Assembly (NCBI RefSeq): GCF_014193895.1
Contig: NZ_BLZR01000001.1
Location: 2,356,001 to 2,420,000, forward strand
From: Clostridium fungisolvens
Lineage (GTDB): Bacteria; Bacillota; Clostridia; Clostridiales; Clostridiaceae
Length of the DNA stretch: 64,000 bases
Direction: 5' to 3'
This document shows, piece after piece, positions 9,411 to 17,800 of this stretch; within the stretch, counting starts at the first letter, position 1; every line of letters starts with the position of its first letter. A program made the translations under genes and the position numbers. A model generated the notes under the pieces. It was not told the origin of the DNA. It worked only from the letters and a program-made list of their open reading frames with translations, and did no database searches.

Positions 9411-9505
9411 CGCTAATACGCTTTATGCTAGCGTTTTTTTTGCGCATCCGCCTTTTCCGAAGATTTATGAAGAAATTTTGGCAGGCGAATAAGTTTGCTT
9501 TTTAC
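9411..9505 (+). repeat. Hairpin/T-run intergenic repeat R1
   Basis: A hairpin (cgctaatacg...gctagcg) runs straight into eight T and gcgcat, followed by a conserved tract (ccgaagatttatgaagaaa...gcaggcgaataag). The same plan recurs at 23.1, 35.65 and 39.2 kb. All four read in the plus direction between two leftward genes. The gap also has an outer inverted pair, gctttttactcta near 9497 and tagagtaaaaaaagc near 9580. Function unknown; the hairpin could terminate transcription from either side. Confidence 0.65.
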
Positions 9506-9583
9506 TCTAATTAAATTATCATCTTAATTATAAAAAAAGCCAAGTTATACAAAGACTTTAATTATTATTATTTATAATAGAGT

Positions 9584-9609
9584 AAAAAAAGCGCAATTAG
9601 CGCTTTTTT
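9584..9609 (-). terminator. coaBC terminator, stop codon in the loop
   Basis: A near-perfect hairpin (aaaaaagcgc, aatta loop, gcgctttttt) whose loop holds the coaBC stop codon, with a T-run on the leftward strand. It should end or attenuate the yicC-coaBC transcript before priA. Confidence 0.7.
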
Positions 9610-10781
9610 ATTATATTAAACAAATTTCTTGCTACGTCTTTTTTATTCATTTTATCCAAGGCGAATTGCTCACCTTTAGATGAAATAATAGTAACTAAAT
9701 TATCATCTGATGCAAAGCCTGTATCTGATTTTGATATGTCATTTGCAACAATATAATCTAGATTCTTTCTTTTAAGCTTACCATCTGCATTTTCTATCAG
9801 ATCATTACTTTCTGCAGCAAATCCTATTAGAATCTGATCTTTTTTACGTTCACCTAAAGTTTTAAGGATATCATTATCTCTTACAAAATCAATCGAAAGA
9901 TCACCTTCAGTTTTCTTGATTTTTTTGTCATGATACTCTTTAGGTTTGTAATCTGCAACTGCAGCAGATTTTATAACAATATCTGAAGAATCAAAATCTT
10001 CTAAAACAGCATTCATCATTTGCTCATTTGTTCTAACTCTTACTACTTTCATTCCAAAAGGATCAGGAATATCTGAAGGTCCAGCTACAAGTACTACATC
10101 AGCACCTCTATCTCTCGCTTCTTCTGCAATAGCAAACCCCATTTTACCAGAAGATCTATTTGATATAAATCTAACTGGATCAATGTCAGAAACAGTAGGA
10201 CCAGCTGTTACTAAAACTTTCTTTCCTACTAAATCCTTTTGATCGTTTAACATACTTATTACATAATCAGAAATAAGCTTTGTATCTGCAAGCTTTCCTT
10301 TACCAACATCACCACAAGCTAATCTTCCACTTGCAGGTTCAATAAAGTTATACCCTAATCTTTTTAGTTTTGTAATATTTTCTTGAACTATTACATTTTC
10401 GTACATATTTGTATTCATGGCTGGAGCAAAAACAACAGGGGCTTTTGTAGCCATTATTGTAGTTGATAGCATATCATCTGCAATACCATTTGCAACTTTG
10501 CCAATAATATTAGCAGTCGCTGGTACAATAAGCATTAAATCTGCTCTTTTAGCTAATGAAATATGCTGAATTTCCCAAGCCTTAGGTTCTGCAAACATGT
10601 CTGTAACAACCATGTTTTGGCTTAAAGATTGAAATGAAAGTGGTGTTACAAACTCAGTTGCTGACTCAGTCATAATTACATGAATGTCAATATCCTGTTT
10701 CCTTAAAGTACTAATAACATCTAAAGCTTTATATACTGCTACTCCTCCAGAAACGCCAACAACAACACACTTTTTACTCAT
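9597..10781 (-). CDS. coaBC: Bifunctional phosphopantothenoylcysteine decarboxylase/synthetase
   Basis: Two steps of coenzyme A synthesis in one 394-residue protein. The N-terminal flavoprotein CoaC domain shows GVSGGVAVYKALD, the catalytic His in EIQHISLAKRAD, and PAMNTNMY near residue 140. The C-terminal CoaB domain shows VTAGPTVSDIDPVRFISNRSSG and GFAAESNDLIE. It starts right after rpoZ (1-base gap). The conserved KLKRKNLDYIVAND segment near residue 333 is intact. Normal length. Confidence 0.97.
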   Translation of the reverse strand: MSKKCVVVGVSGGVAVYKALDVISTLRKQDIDIHVIMTESATEFVTPLSFQSLSQNMVVTDMFAEPKAWEIQHISLAKRADLMLIVPATANIIGKVANGIADDMLSTTIMATKAPVVFAPAMNTNMYENVIVQENITKLKRLGYNFIEPASGRLACGDVGKGKLADTKLISDYVISMLNDQKDLVGKKVLVTAGPTVSDIDPVRFISNRSSGKMGFAIAEEARDRGADVVLVAGPSDIPDPFGMKVVRVRTNEQMMNAVLEDFDSSDIVIKSAAVADYKPKEYHDKKIKKTEGDLSIDFVRDNDILKTLGERKKDQILIGFAAESNDLIENADGKLKRKNLDYIVANDISKSDTGFASDDNLVTIISSKGEQFALDKMNKKDVARNLFNIIKKR

Positions 10782-10782
10782 T

Positions 10783-11001
10783 CTATTTTAAGCCTTCCTT
10801 TATTTGTTCATATTTTACAAAGCCATCATTAACTTCATTAATAGAAACTGTTAAAGGTTTATTTGAATCTACCTTTACATATGGTTCAGCACCATCTATT
10901 ATTTGTCTTGCTCTTTTTGAAGTTACAATAACTAGTGAGTATCTATTGTCTACCTTTTCTAATAAGTCTACGATTGATGGATTAATCATAGAGTTGCTCA
11001 T
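10783..11001 (-). CDS. rpoZ: RNA polymerase omega subunit
   Basis: A 72-residue omega subunit that aids RNA polymerase assembly. It starts MSNSMINPSIVDLLEKVDNR and carries the family core YSLVIVTSKRARQIIDGAEP, typical for clostridial omega. Its ATG lies about 20 bases inside the end of gmk, so the two are translationally linked. The pairing gmk-rpoZ-coaBC is standard in Firmicutes. Confidence 0.95.
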   Translation of the reverse strand: MSNSMINPSIVDLLEKVDNRYSLVIVTSKRARQIIDGAEPYVKVDSNKPLTVSINEVNDGFVKYEQIKEGLK

Positions 11002-11620
11002 GAATTAAACCCTCCTTTGATTCTATTATAGTTTCTTTTATTCTGTCTACCCTGCATTTTTCTGCTAAGATAATACTTTCTATTTTTTTTACAGCTTCAT
11101 CAACTGTATCATTTACAACCGCATAGTTGTATTTTGATACATAATTTATCTCTTGATACGCTGATTTGAATCTTGTCATTAAAGATTCTTGTGTTTCGCT
11201 TCCTCTATTTATAATTCTTTGTTTTAGCTCTTCCATTGATGGTGGAAGAATAAATACGAAAACACCATCTCTTGCATTTTCCTTAACCTTTAGTGCACCT
11301 TGAATATCAATTTCAAGGATTACATTAATGCCTTCATCTAGCATCTGATCTACCGTGGATTTTGGAGTTCCATAATAATTGCCATAAACTTCTGCCCACT
11401 CAATGAAGTCATCATTTTCTACCTTTTGCAAAAACTCTTCTTTAGTTATAAAGTAGTAGTTTACGCCTTCAACCTCTCCAACTCTTGGTTTTCTTGTAGT
11501 TGCAGAAACTGAAATAAAAAGATTATCGTTTTTTTCTACCAAAGCTTTACATATGGTACCTTTTCCAGCGCCTGAAGGTCCAGATATCACAATAAGTATT
11601 CCTTTATCGTGTTGATGCAT
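10982..11620 (-). CDS. gmk: Guanylate kinase
   Basis: Phosphorylates GMP to GDP with ATP. The 212-residue protein has the P-loop ISGPSGAGKGTICKAL and the GMP-binding segments SATTRKPRVGEVEGVNYYF and EWAEVYGNYYGTP, plus the lid region FILPPSMEELKQRI. Its ATG shares one base with the remA stop (TAATG), and its 3' end overlaps rpoZ by 20 bases. Somewhat longer than the usual 205 because of a C-terminal tail that overlaps rpoZ. Confidence 0.97.
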   Translation of the reverse strand: MHQHDKGILIVISGPSGAGKGTICKALVEKNDNLFISVSATTRKPRVGEVEGVNYYFITKEEFLQKVENDDFIEWAEVYGNYYGTPKSTVDQMLDEGINVILEIDIQGALKVKENARDGVFVFILPPSMEELKQRIINRGSETQESLMTRFKSAYQEINYVSKYNYAVVNDTVDEAVKKIESIILAEKCRVDRIKETIIESKEGLIHEQLYD

Positions 11621-11889
11621 TATTCGTCTACCTCTTCTACATCATCATCTTTAGTAGATAATCTATGTGCAACTGTTTCAGGTTGAACTGCTGATAAAAT
11701 AACATGATCGCTATCTGTAATGATAACTGCTCTTGTTCTTCTACCATATGTAGCGTCAATTAACATACCTCTATCTCTAGCCTCTTGAATTATTCTTTTT
11801 ATTGGTGCTGATTCTGGGCTTACTATCGCAACAAGTCTATTAGCTGAAACTATATTTCCAAAACCAATGTTGATCAATTTGATACTCAT
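11620..11889 (-). CDS. remA: RemA-like regulator (DUF370)
   Basis: An 89-residue DUF370 protein similar to Bacillus RemA, a DNA-binding activator of biofilm matrix and osmoprotection genes that forms oligomeric rings. It starts MSIKLINIGFGNIVSANRLV and carries the conserved SPESAPIKRIIQEARDRGM and the basic TYGRRTRAVIITDSDHVILS. GGAGGAATAAT precedes the ATG. It stands between yicC and gmk as in many Firmicutes. The target genes in this organism cannot be told from the window. Confidence 0.9.
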   Translation of the reverse strand: MSIKLINIGFGNIVSANRLVAIVSPESAPIKRIIQEARDRGMLIDATYGRRTRAVIITDSDHVILSAVQPETVAHRLSTKDDDVEEVDE

Positions 11890-11899
11890 ATTATTCCTC

Positions 11900-12781
11900 C
11901 TACTCGATATTTTGGATCTGTTCTCTTATTTTCTCTATCATATTTTTAATATTGATAACTAAATTAGTAATTTCCAAATCAGTAGATTTGGATGCTATTG
12001 TATTTGCTTCTCTATTCATTTCTTGAATAATAAAATCTAGCTTTCTTCCAACTGGTTCATTAAGTAGAAATGTATTTCTGAGTTGATGTATATGGCTATA
12101 AAGTCTTGTAATCTCTTCATCAATGGTTGATTTATCAGCAAAGATAGCTACTTCCATTGCAAGCCTATTTTCGTCAATCTGGACATTTTCTAAAATACCT
12201 TGAAGCTTTTCTCTTAATTTTTCTTTATATGCTTTAAGAACTTCAGGACATTTTGCTTCAATCTTTCTGACATTATCTTCAATATCATTAGATTTTAGCA
12301 CTATATCTTCATGAAGCTTTTGGCCTTCAGCTTCTCTCATGCATATTATAGTATCAAGTGCCTTATTCACTAGTGGAAGTAATTCTTTCCAAATGTCTTC
12401 TAAATTTTCCTCATGCTCCTCTAGAACTATAACTTCAGGAAATTTAGAGATTAATGTTAAGCTCAATTCATCTTTTAATGAATATCTTTCTTTTATTTGC
12501 TTAAGACAATCTACATAACTATCCGCCAAATTAACATTTAATTTCGCTGCAGTATCAAATTGTCCATAGTTCTTGTAGTTCAAAAAGATATCAACTTTAC
12601 CTCTGTTCAATCTTTCTCCTACAATTCTTCTTATTCTTTCCTCAAGTGAAATCATTGATTTTGGCATTCTTATATTTATATCCAGATATCTATGATTTAC
12701 ACTCTTCATTTCTAATGAAAAACTTCTAGTACTTTCTTCTTCACTTGAAGCTCTTCCAAAACCTGTCATACTTTTAATCAT
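11900..12781 (-). CDS. yicC: YicC family endoribonuclease
   Basis: YicC/YloC family protein of 293 residues; family members are reported RNases involved in RNA turnover. It begins MIKSMTGFGRASSEE and ends with the conserved KLDFIIQEMNREANTIASKS plus a C-terminal helix. I place the start at the ATG at 12781, with the AGGAGG site about 7 bases upstream; a TTG two codons earlier is too close to that site. It is the first gene of the leftward housekeeping operon, preceded by a good promoter. Confidence 0.92.
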   Translation of the reverse strand: MIKSMTGFGRASSEEESTRSFSLEMKSVNHRYLDINIRMPKSMISLEERIRRIVGERLNRGKVDIFLNYKNYGQFDTAAKLNVNLADSYVDCLKQIKERYSLKDELSLTLISKFPEVIVLEEHEENLEDIWKELLPLVNKALDTIICMREAEGQKLHEDIVLKSNDIEDNVRKIEAKCPEVLKAYKEKLREKLQGILENVQIDENRLAMEVAIFADKSTIDEEITRLYSHIHQLRNTFLLNEPVGRKLDFIIQEMNREANTIASKSTDLEITNLVINIKNMIEKIREQIQNIE

Positions 12782-12824
12782 TGTCAATCCTCCTAAAAAA
12801 ATATATCAGATTGAGACTATAATC

Positions 12825-12854
12825 ATTGTATATAATACACTTAATAAATGTCAA
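12825..12854 (-). promoter_or_regulatory. Sigma-A type promoter of the yicC operon
   Basis: Leftward: TTGACA (12854-12849), 18-base spacer, TACAAT (12830-12825), about 45 bases before the yicC start. The rest of the 12782-13089 gap holds only the permease terminator; no gene was seen there. Confidence 0.65.
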
Positions 12855-13031
12855 CACTTTGTTAACAGAATGTTTACATTTAAACGCGTTTTTTTTCTTT
12901 GGTTACTTTCCTTAATTAAACACAGTAATTATCTTTTGAAAAAATACTTTATAATGACCATAAAAGACTTCTAAAATAACTGAAATCTCAAAATTTAGCT
13001 AGTTTGAAAATCTTATACCAGCCTATAAATT

Positions 13032-13064
13032 AAAAAAGGCCCTGCTAGATATAATCTAGCAAGG
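13032..13064 (-). terminator. Terminator of the purine permease gene
   Basis: Leftward hairpin gccttgctaga / tctagcagggc followed by a run of T (13037-13032), 25 bases after the permease stop. Confidence 0.85.
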
Positions 13065-13089
13065 CTATAATAAAATTGAAGGAAGACAA

Positions 13090-14448
13090 TTATAATACTA
13101 ATTTCAAGACAAATATAACTGCTAATAAATACATTACTGCTGATATTTTCTTTTTATCCTTAGAAATTAGATTAGAAATTACATTTATTATTACATATGA
13201 TAATATACCTATCATTAAGCCATCACCGATTGAATATGTAAATGGCATCATACTTATTGTCAAGAAGGCCGGAACAGCTTCAGTAATATCACTAAAGTCT
13301 ATTTCTTTTACAGTACCCATCATTAAGTAACCAACATATATTAGCGCTGGTGCAGTCGCACATGATGGAATTGCAATGAATATCGGTGATAAAAACATTG
13401 CTAGTAAGAATAACACACCTGTCACTATTGCAGTAAATCCAGTTCTGCCACCTTCTTCGATCCCTGTAGCACTTTCTATGTAAGCCGTTATTGCTGAAAC
13501 TCCCATTAATGCTCCACCAGTAGTTCCTACTGCATCAACGAGTAGAGCTCTTCCAGCATTAGGAACCTTGCCTTCTTTATCCACAAGATTAGCTCTTGTA
13601 GCAACACCTACTAATGTTCCTACTGTATCAAAAAAATCTACAAATAAGAATGTTAAAACAACTCCTATAAATGTAAATATATTAGCGCTATTCGAAAGAA
13701 ATGAGAAATCAACTTTCCCAGCGATTGGTGTAAGTGATTCAAATTTAAAAATTCCATTAGGTAGATATATACCAAATGCAGCAGCACCTTGTGTATCATA
13801 AAGCGCATATGCCCAAGCAACTAAAGTACCACCTAAAATCCCCCAAAGCATTGCACCCTTTACTTTTTTCTTTTCTAAAATTACTATTATTAAAATTCCA
13901 AGGCAGGTTATTGCAACTGATGGAGTTGTAAATCTACCAAGTGCAACTGTAGTTGATTGATCCTGTACAACAAGCCCTGAATTTAACATACCTATAAATG
14001 CAATAAACAATCCTATACCACCAGTTACTGCTAGTTTCATGTTACGAGGTATAGCGTTAACTACAGCTTCACGAACACTGAACAATGATAAAATTATAAA
14101 AATAAGCCCTTCTACAAAAACTGCTGTTAAAGCTACAGGCCAAGAAATACCGTACTTACCACAAACGGTAAAAGCAAAAAATGCATTTAGTCCCATACCA
14201 GACGCAAGTCCAATAGGAAGATTGGCGTAGACACCCATAAATATCGAAGTTAGCCCTGCTGATAAACAGGTAGCTGTTACTAGAGCACCAACTGGCATTC
14301 CTGATTTACTTAGTATATCAGGATTAACTGCTATTATGTAGGCCATAGCTAAGAAAGTAGTAATACCTGCTAGTATTTCTTTCTTATAGTCTACATTTTT
14401 GTTATCCAGTATTGCTAGTTTTCTTTGTTTAGCTTTTAGATTTTGCAT
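13090..14448 (-). CDS. pbuG: NCS2/AzgA-type guanine/hypoxanthine permease (PbuG-like)
   Basis: Proton-coupled purine importer of 452 residues with 12-14 hydrophobic helices. AzgA-subfamily marks include the N-terminal KKEILAGITTFLAMAYIIAVNP, GLNAFFAFTVCGKYGISWPVAL and VDFFDTVGTLVGVATRANLVDKEG. Specificity for guanine or hypoxanthine is supported by the purine riboswitch in its leader, whose specificity base is C. It is a single-gene unit between that riboswitch and its own terminator. Confidence 0.93.
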   Translation of the reverse strand: MQNLKAKQRKLAILDNKNVDYKKEILAGITTFLAMAYIIAVNPDILSKSGMPVGALVTATCLSAGLTSIFMGVYANLPIGLASGMGLNAFFAFTVCGKYGISWPVALTAVFVEGLIFIILSLFSVREAVVNAIPRNMKLAVTGGIGLFIAFIGMLNSGLVVQDQSTTVALGRFTTPSVAITCLGILIIVILEKKKVKGAMLWGILGGTLVAWAYALYDTQGAAAFGIYLPNGIFKFESLTPIAGKVDFSFLSNSANIFTFIGVVLTFLFVDFFDTVGTLVGVATRANLVDKEGKVPNAGRALLVDAVGTTGGALMGVSAITAYIESATGIEEGGRTGFTAIVTGVLFLLAMFLSPIFIAIPSCATAPALIYVGYLMMGTVKEIDFSDITEAVPAFLTISMMPFTYSIGDGLMIGILSYVIINVISNLISKDKKKISAVMYLLAVIFVLKLVL

Positions 14449-14463
14449 AAATTTCTTCCTCCT

Positions 14464-14501
14464 AAAAAATAAAAGCCGCAGAGGTGAAGAACCAAAGCGA
14501 C
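14464..14501 (-). terminator. Candidate riboswitch-controlled terminator
   Basis: Between the purine aptamer and the permease start, the leftward strand has gtcgc...gcggc with an inner ggt/acc pair, followed by TTTTATTTTTT and then the AGGAGGAAG ribosome binding site. The stem has internal mismatches, so the exact fold is uncertain. Confidence 0.55.
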
Positions 14502-14530
14502 ATCATATTGATGTATTAACAACTTTTGAT

Positions 14531-14596
14531 TCCTCATAGTCAGATATTTAAGGTATCTGGTAGAAACTTTCGACCCATATCGTCAAAATTATACGA
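14531..14596 (-). ncRNA. Purine riboswitch aptamer, guanine class
   Basis: Leftward reading gives the conserved core of the purine aptamer: ATATGG near the P2 loop side, GTTTCTACC, CCTTAAA and GACTATGAGG. The residue that pairs with the ligand (position 74 of the xpt aptamer) is C in GACTATG, which specifies guanine or hypoxanthine; adenine aptamers have U there. It stands upstream of a purine permease, the expected target. The P1 strands are tcgtata and the following bases. Confidence 0.93.
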
Positions 14597-14684
14597 GCAA
14601 TAAGCACGAATATTATTATATATTTCATCCATATCGTTGTCAACATATCGAATTATTTTTTATTTTCATTTTATATAATTCACG

Positions 14685-15671
14685 TTATTTATACAAATCT
14701 CTTTCAAACAAACATTTTATATACTCGAAATCAGATGTATAGCTTAAAGCAGTAAGCAATTTAATCCTAGCTTTTTGACCTGGCATATTATCTCCAAAAA
14801 CTACCCCTAAATTTCTAAGCTCTTTTCCACCACCATGATATCCATAAGAATCATAAACTCTTCCTTCGAAACATCTTGAAACCACAACTACCACAACGCC
14901 CTTGTCTATTGCTCTTTTTATTCCATCTACCATTGCTGGAGGAATATTTCCCCTTCCCATAGCTTCAATTACTATTCCTTTATCTCCACTTGCTACTGAA
15001 AAATCAATTAATCTAGAGTCCATTCCAGCAAAGCATTTAAGTAAAGTTACTTCGCCAGTTATTTTATCAATATCTATGAAGCTTTCCTTATGAACATCTC
15101 TATAGAATATAACACGATTGTTATCTACTATACCGATAGGACCAAAGTTAGGTGTTCTAAATGCATTAAGAGCCATTGAATTAGCTTTTGTAACTTCTGC
15201 TGCACTGTTGAGTTCACCATTGAAACACACTAAAACACCTCGATGCTTAGCTTCTTCAGAAATAGCAGTACAAATTGATGCTGCAAGATTTGAAGGACCG
15301 TCGTAACCTAATTCAGATCCACTTCTCATTGCTCCTGTAAATACAACTGGTTTTTCTGTATCCAATGTCAAATCTAGAAGATAAGCAGTTTCTTCTAGAG
15401 AGTCTGTCCCGTGTGTAATTACAACTCCACTTATATCTTCCCTTGAAAGCAGCTTTTGCACATACTTTGAAAGATCAAGCATTATTTCTGGAGTCATATG
15501 TGGTCCTGGCAGACTTGAATATGTGTATGATTCAATTTCCGCAAAACTTTCAATTCCTGTAACCATTGACATTATTTCTTCACCAGTAAGACTCGGAACT
15601 GCTGCTTTTATTCTAGGATCCACCTTCATTGATATTGTTCCACCATTAAAAACTATTGCTATCTTTTTCAT
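14685..15671 (-). CDS. ansA: L-asparaginase
   Basis: Hydrolyses L-asparagine to aspartate and ammonia. The 328-residue protein has both catalytic threonine regions: FNGGTISMK at residue 8 (first Thr) and VITHGTDSLEETAYLL near residue 86 (second Thr with Asp). No signal peptide, so cytosolic. It appears to be a single gene. A perfect 14-base palindrome (tactcatatgagta) sits 73-86 bases upstream. FNGGTIS differs from the usual TGGTI at the first position but is tolerated in the family. Confidence 0.92.
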   Translation of the reverse strand: MKKIAIVFNGGTISMKVDPRIKAAVPSLTGEEIMSMVTGIESFAEIESYTYSSLPGPHMTPEIMLDLSKYVQKLLSREDISGVVITHGTDSLEETAYLLDLTLDTEKPVVFTGAMRSGSELGYDGPSNLAASICTAISEEAKHRGVLVCFNGELNSAAEVTKANSMALNAFRTPNFGPIGIVDNNRVIFYRDVHKESFIDIDKITGEVTLLKCFAGMDSRLIDFSVASGDKGIVIEAMGRGNIPPAMVDGIKRAIDKGVVVVVVSRCFEGRVYDSYGYHGGGKELRNLGVVFGDNMPGQKARIKLLTALSYTSDFEYIKCLFERDLYK

Positions 15672-15743
15672 TGCTCCTCCTAGGTCACTCAGTATTTTAA
15701 ATCTTCAATAAATAAACTATTACTTTGATTGAACTACTATATA

Positions 15744-15757
15744 TACTCATATGAGTA
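15744..15757. promoter_or_regulatory. Perfect 14-base palindrome upstream of asparaginase
   Basis: TACTCATATGAGTA, fully symmetrical, centred about 80 bases before the asparaginase start in a 240-base gap with no other gene. A candidate operator; the regulator is unknown. Confidence 0.4.
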
Positions 15758-15913
15758 GATGCTCATTTACATTATAAAAGTTTATTATATATAAAGAATT
15801 TTTTCAACAACCTGCATCTAATTTAAGCATTTTATTTGATATTAAATTTAAAAAATGTATTTAAAAAGATTATTATCATTTGTTATTTTTATAAGCCAGG
15901 AATAAATATATTT

Positions 15914-16234
15914 TTATAATTTTGTTTCAGCTTTAGAATTTTCGGTCCTTGTATTTTGCTGTAAATTATAAATACTTGTCAGCAAATCATGTGCGAAATT
16001 AGCTCCTCTAGATATAAGCAAGCCTGTTAAAATTTGTCCTACATAATTAATTTTAGGTGAAAAGCCGATTAAGCTCAATAAGTCAGCTCCAGTTACTAGG
16101 CAAAGTAATATACCTACTAATATTGCACCAAGTTTATTGAAGTCCAATTTACCATGATCAAAGACCATCTTGATTGTTTCCCAAATAGCTTCAGCTATTC
16201 CAGCTAAAATTATAATGCTAGCTAATTTATCCAT
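15914..16234 (-). CDS. Small membrane protein, holin-like layout, function unknown
   Basis: I place the start at the ATG at 16234 because GGGGAGAAGGGA lies just before it; the frame is open for 21 codons further but without a ribosome binding site. The 106-residue product, MDKLASIIILAGIAEAIWET..., has hydrophobic stretches at about residues 4-18, 36-60 and 65-85 and a polar, charged tail (NTRTENSKAETKL). The three-helix plan with a hydrophilic tail recalls phage-type holins, but no lysis gene is adjacent. I do not recognise a named family. Confidence 0.6.
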   Translation of the reverse strand: MDKLASIIILAGIAEAIWETIKMVFDHGKLDFNKLGAILVGILLCLVTGADLLSLIGFSPKINYVGQILTGLLISRGANFAHDLLTSIYNLQQNTRTENSKAETKL

Positions 16235-16348
16235 TCCCTTCTCCCCTTTTTTTATAGCTTGATAAAAACATAAACTATTTTTTATAAATATATTCATAAG
16301 AGCACTTATAAATTCTGGGAGATTAATAAAATCTTCTTTCTCATGAAA

Positions 16349-16402
16349 TATCTAGGTTTAGCTAAATTAAAAATTTTATAGCTTCCTATATAGTAAAAAA
16401 CC
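16349..16402. repeat. 25-base repeat element (copy 1)
   Basis: The first 25 bases, beginning tatctaggtttagctaaatt, are identical to bases 39294-39318, and similarity continues through a tatag/tatat tract to 'agtaaaaaacc'. Both copies abut the terminator of a leftward gene (tpx here, hepT there). The tail (cttcc-ctata-tgtaaaaa) also recurs near 17132-17150. Confidence 0.6.
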
Positions 16403-16478
16403 ATCCTAATCATTTTCATATTTCAAAATTTCTGATATTAAAAGAAACTTGAAATATTTCTCAATAATTAAGACGGTT
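16394..16478 (-). terminator. Long imperfect hairpin, probable tpx terminator
   Basis: Leftward, aaccgtcttaattattgag... pairs over about 33 positions with ...aatgattaggatggtt, then a T-run. It begins about 20 bases after the tpx stop. Unusually long for a terminator. Confidence 0.65.
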
Positions 16479-16497
16479 TTAAAATACATATAGTTTA

Positions 16498-16992
16498 CTA
16501 TTTTGTATTTTGGGCAACTTGCAATATTTCATCAAAATTTACTTGATTTGATACTTCTTCTAGATAGTTTGCATATACTATTCTATTCCCCGAATCTATT
16601 ACGAATGCAGCTCTTGTTAAAAGACCTAATTCCTTTATATAAGTACCACTAACATCTGCAAAATTTCTTTCTTTATAATCTGAGAATACTTTGACATTCT
16701 CAATTCCCTTTGCTGCACACCATCTTGCTTGAGCAAATGGTAAATCCATTGATATAGTAACACAAGTTACATTAGGTAATTCTTTAACCTTATCATTAAA
16801 TGTTGCAACTTCTAAATCGCATACTGGAGTATCAACGGATGGGACTGCTAGCAAAATTTTCACTCCTTGAATATCTTTAAAATTTACTGAATTAAGATTT
16901 GTATCTGTTACGGTGAAATCTGCTATAGTTTCATTAACAGCAAGTTGTTTTCCTTTTAGTTCAACATCATTTCCTTTAAACTTTACCTTCAT
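16498..16992 (-). CDS. tpx: Thiol peroxidase, atypical 2-Cys peroxiredoxin
   Basis: Reduces hydroperoxides with thioredoxin. The 164-residue protein has the peroxidatic cysteine at position 58 in PSVDTPVCDLE and the resolving cysteine at position 92 in ARWCAAKGIEN, the Tpx arrangement. The family signature region near FSDYKERNFADVSG is present. It seems to be its own transcription unit, bounded by the long hairpin downstream. Useful for oxidative stress defence in an anaerobe. Confidence 0.95.
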   Translation of the reverse strand: MKVKFKGNDVELKGKQLAVNETIADFTVTDTNLNSVNFKDIQGVKILLAVPSVDTPVCDLEVATFNDKVKELPNVTCVTISMDLPFAQARWCAAKGIENVKVFSDYKERNFADVSGTYIKELGLLTRAAFVIDSGNRIVYANYLEEVSNQVNFDEILQVAQNTK

Positions 16993-17144
16993 TCAAAATC
17001 CTCCTTATATTATAAAAAATTATTAAAGTCAATTGTAATCAATTTTAAGTAATAAGCCCATTGTTTTCCATATACATAAAAAACTAAAACAGCAAATGAA
17101 ATTTATTGGATTGTCAAAATAATACTTATAAACTTCCCTATACT

Positions 17145-17172
17145 GTAAAAATAGAGAACCATAAGGTTCTCT
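17145..17172 (-). terminator. Terminator of the small protein gene at 17.2 kb
   Basis: Leftward stem agagaacc / ggttctct, 4-base loop, followed by atttttac; it starts 7 bases after the stop codon. Confidence 0.8.
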
Positions 17173-17178
17173 TAGAGC

Positions 17179-17379
17179 TTATCTATGATGTTGAACCATA
17201 TCAATAGTGCCTAAAACTACATGTGCTAATCCAAACCCTAATAAAGCAGTTTCAGCCATTGGAACTATGTCTCTTCTTCTCATTCCATGTTTTCTAAGTT
17301 CGTTTGCTCTTAAAGCTGCTGTTCCAGCTACAACAACACTACCAATAAGAGTTGGAATTGTTCCCTCTTTAATTCTCAT
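17179..17379 (-). CDS. Small hydrophobic protein, unknown function
   Basis: A 66-residue protein with two hydrophobic stretches, IPTLIGSVVVAGTAAL (residues 8-23) and ETALLGFGLAHVVLGTIDMV (about 43-62), separated by a basic linker rich in Arg (RKHGMRRRD). A good ribosome binding site (AGGAGTG) precedes the ATG and a terminator follows, so it is a real single-gene unit. Probably a small membrane protein. I do not recognise a characterised family. Confidence 0.7.
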   Translation of the reverse strand: MRIKEGTIPTLIGSVVVAGTAALRANELRKHGMRRRDIVPMAETALLGFGLAHVVLGTIDMVQHHR

Positions 17380-17484
17380 TTATAATCACTCCTTTCATAT
17401 ATAGTATTTTAAGGAGAAAAATATTAATTATTCTAAAAACTTTTTACCAATTTTATATTTTCTATATAGAAAAAAGGCATATTT

Positions 17485-17766
17485 CTATGCCTTTATTCTT
17501 TCTAATATATATTTCTTAACATCTTCTAAAGAACTAAACTGTTCTTCATTCTCTTCATCCAAAAAGTAAAAACATTTTTGAGCGTCATCTTCTTCCGATT
17601 CATAATCAAAAACTATTTCTCCAAGCTTTACATCATCTTCGATCCATATTTCAAGAAAATATTCTTCTATATTTTCTTTATATTTTTCTAGTGCTTTATC
17701 TAACTTTTCTGTAGTTAGTTCTACACTAACTCCTTCTTCATTACCTGAAAATACTATAATAGTCAT
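17485..17766 (-). CDS. Small acidic protein, unknown function
   Basis: A 93-residue soluble, very acidic protein (many Glu and Asp, for example DYESEEDDAQ and FLDEENEEQ) that starts MTIIVFSGNEEGVSVELTTE. It is followed closely by the tpx-side genes and preceded by AAGGAGTAG. The predicted alternation of helix and strand suggests a small alpha/beta fold. No cysteine pair or catalytic motif. Unknown family. Family P repeat A lies directly upstream. Confidence 0.7.
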   Translation of the reverse strand: MTIIVFSGNEEGVSVELTTEKLDKALEKYKENIEEYFLEIWIEDDVKLGEIVFDYESEEDDAQKCFYFLDEENEEQFSSLEDVKKYILERIKA

Positions 17767-17800
17767 TTGATCTACTCCTTCTTATATGGATATAGTTGAT

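Noticed and set aside
15914..16234. Calling the small membrane protein a phage holin
   Set aside because: The three-helix layout fits, but no endolysin or phage gene is adjacent and no family motif was recognised.
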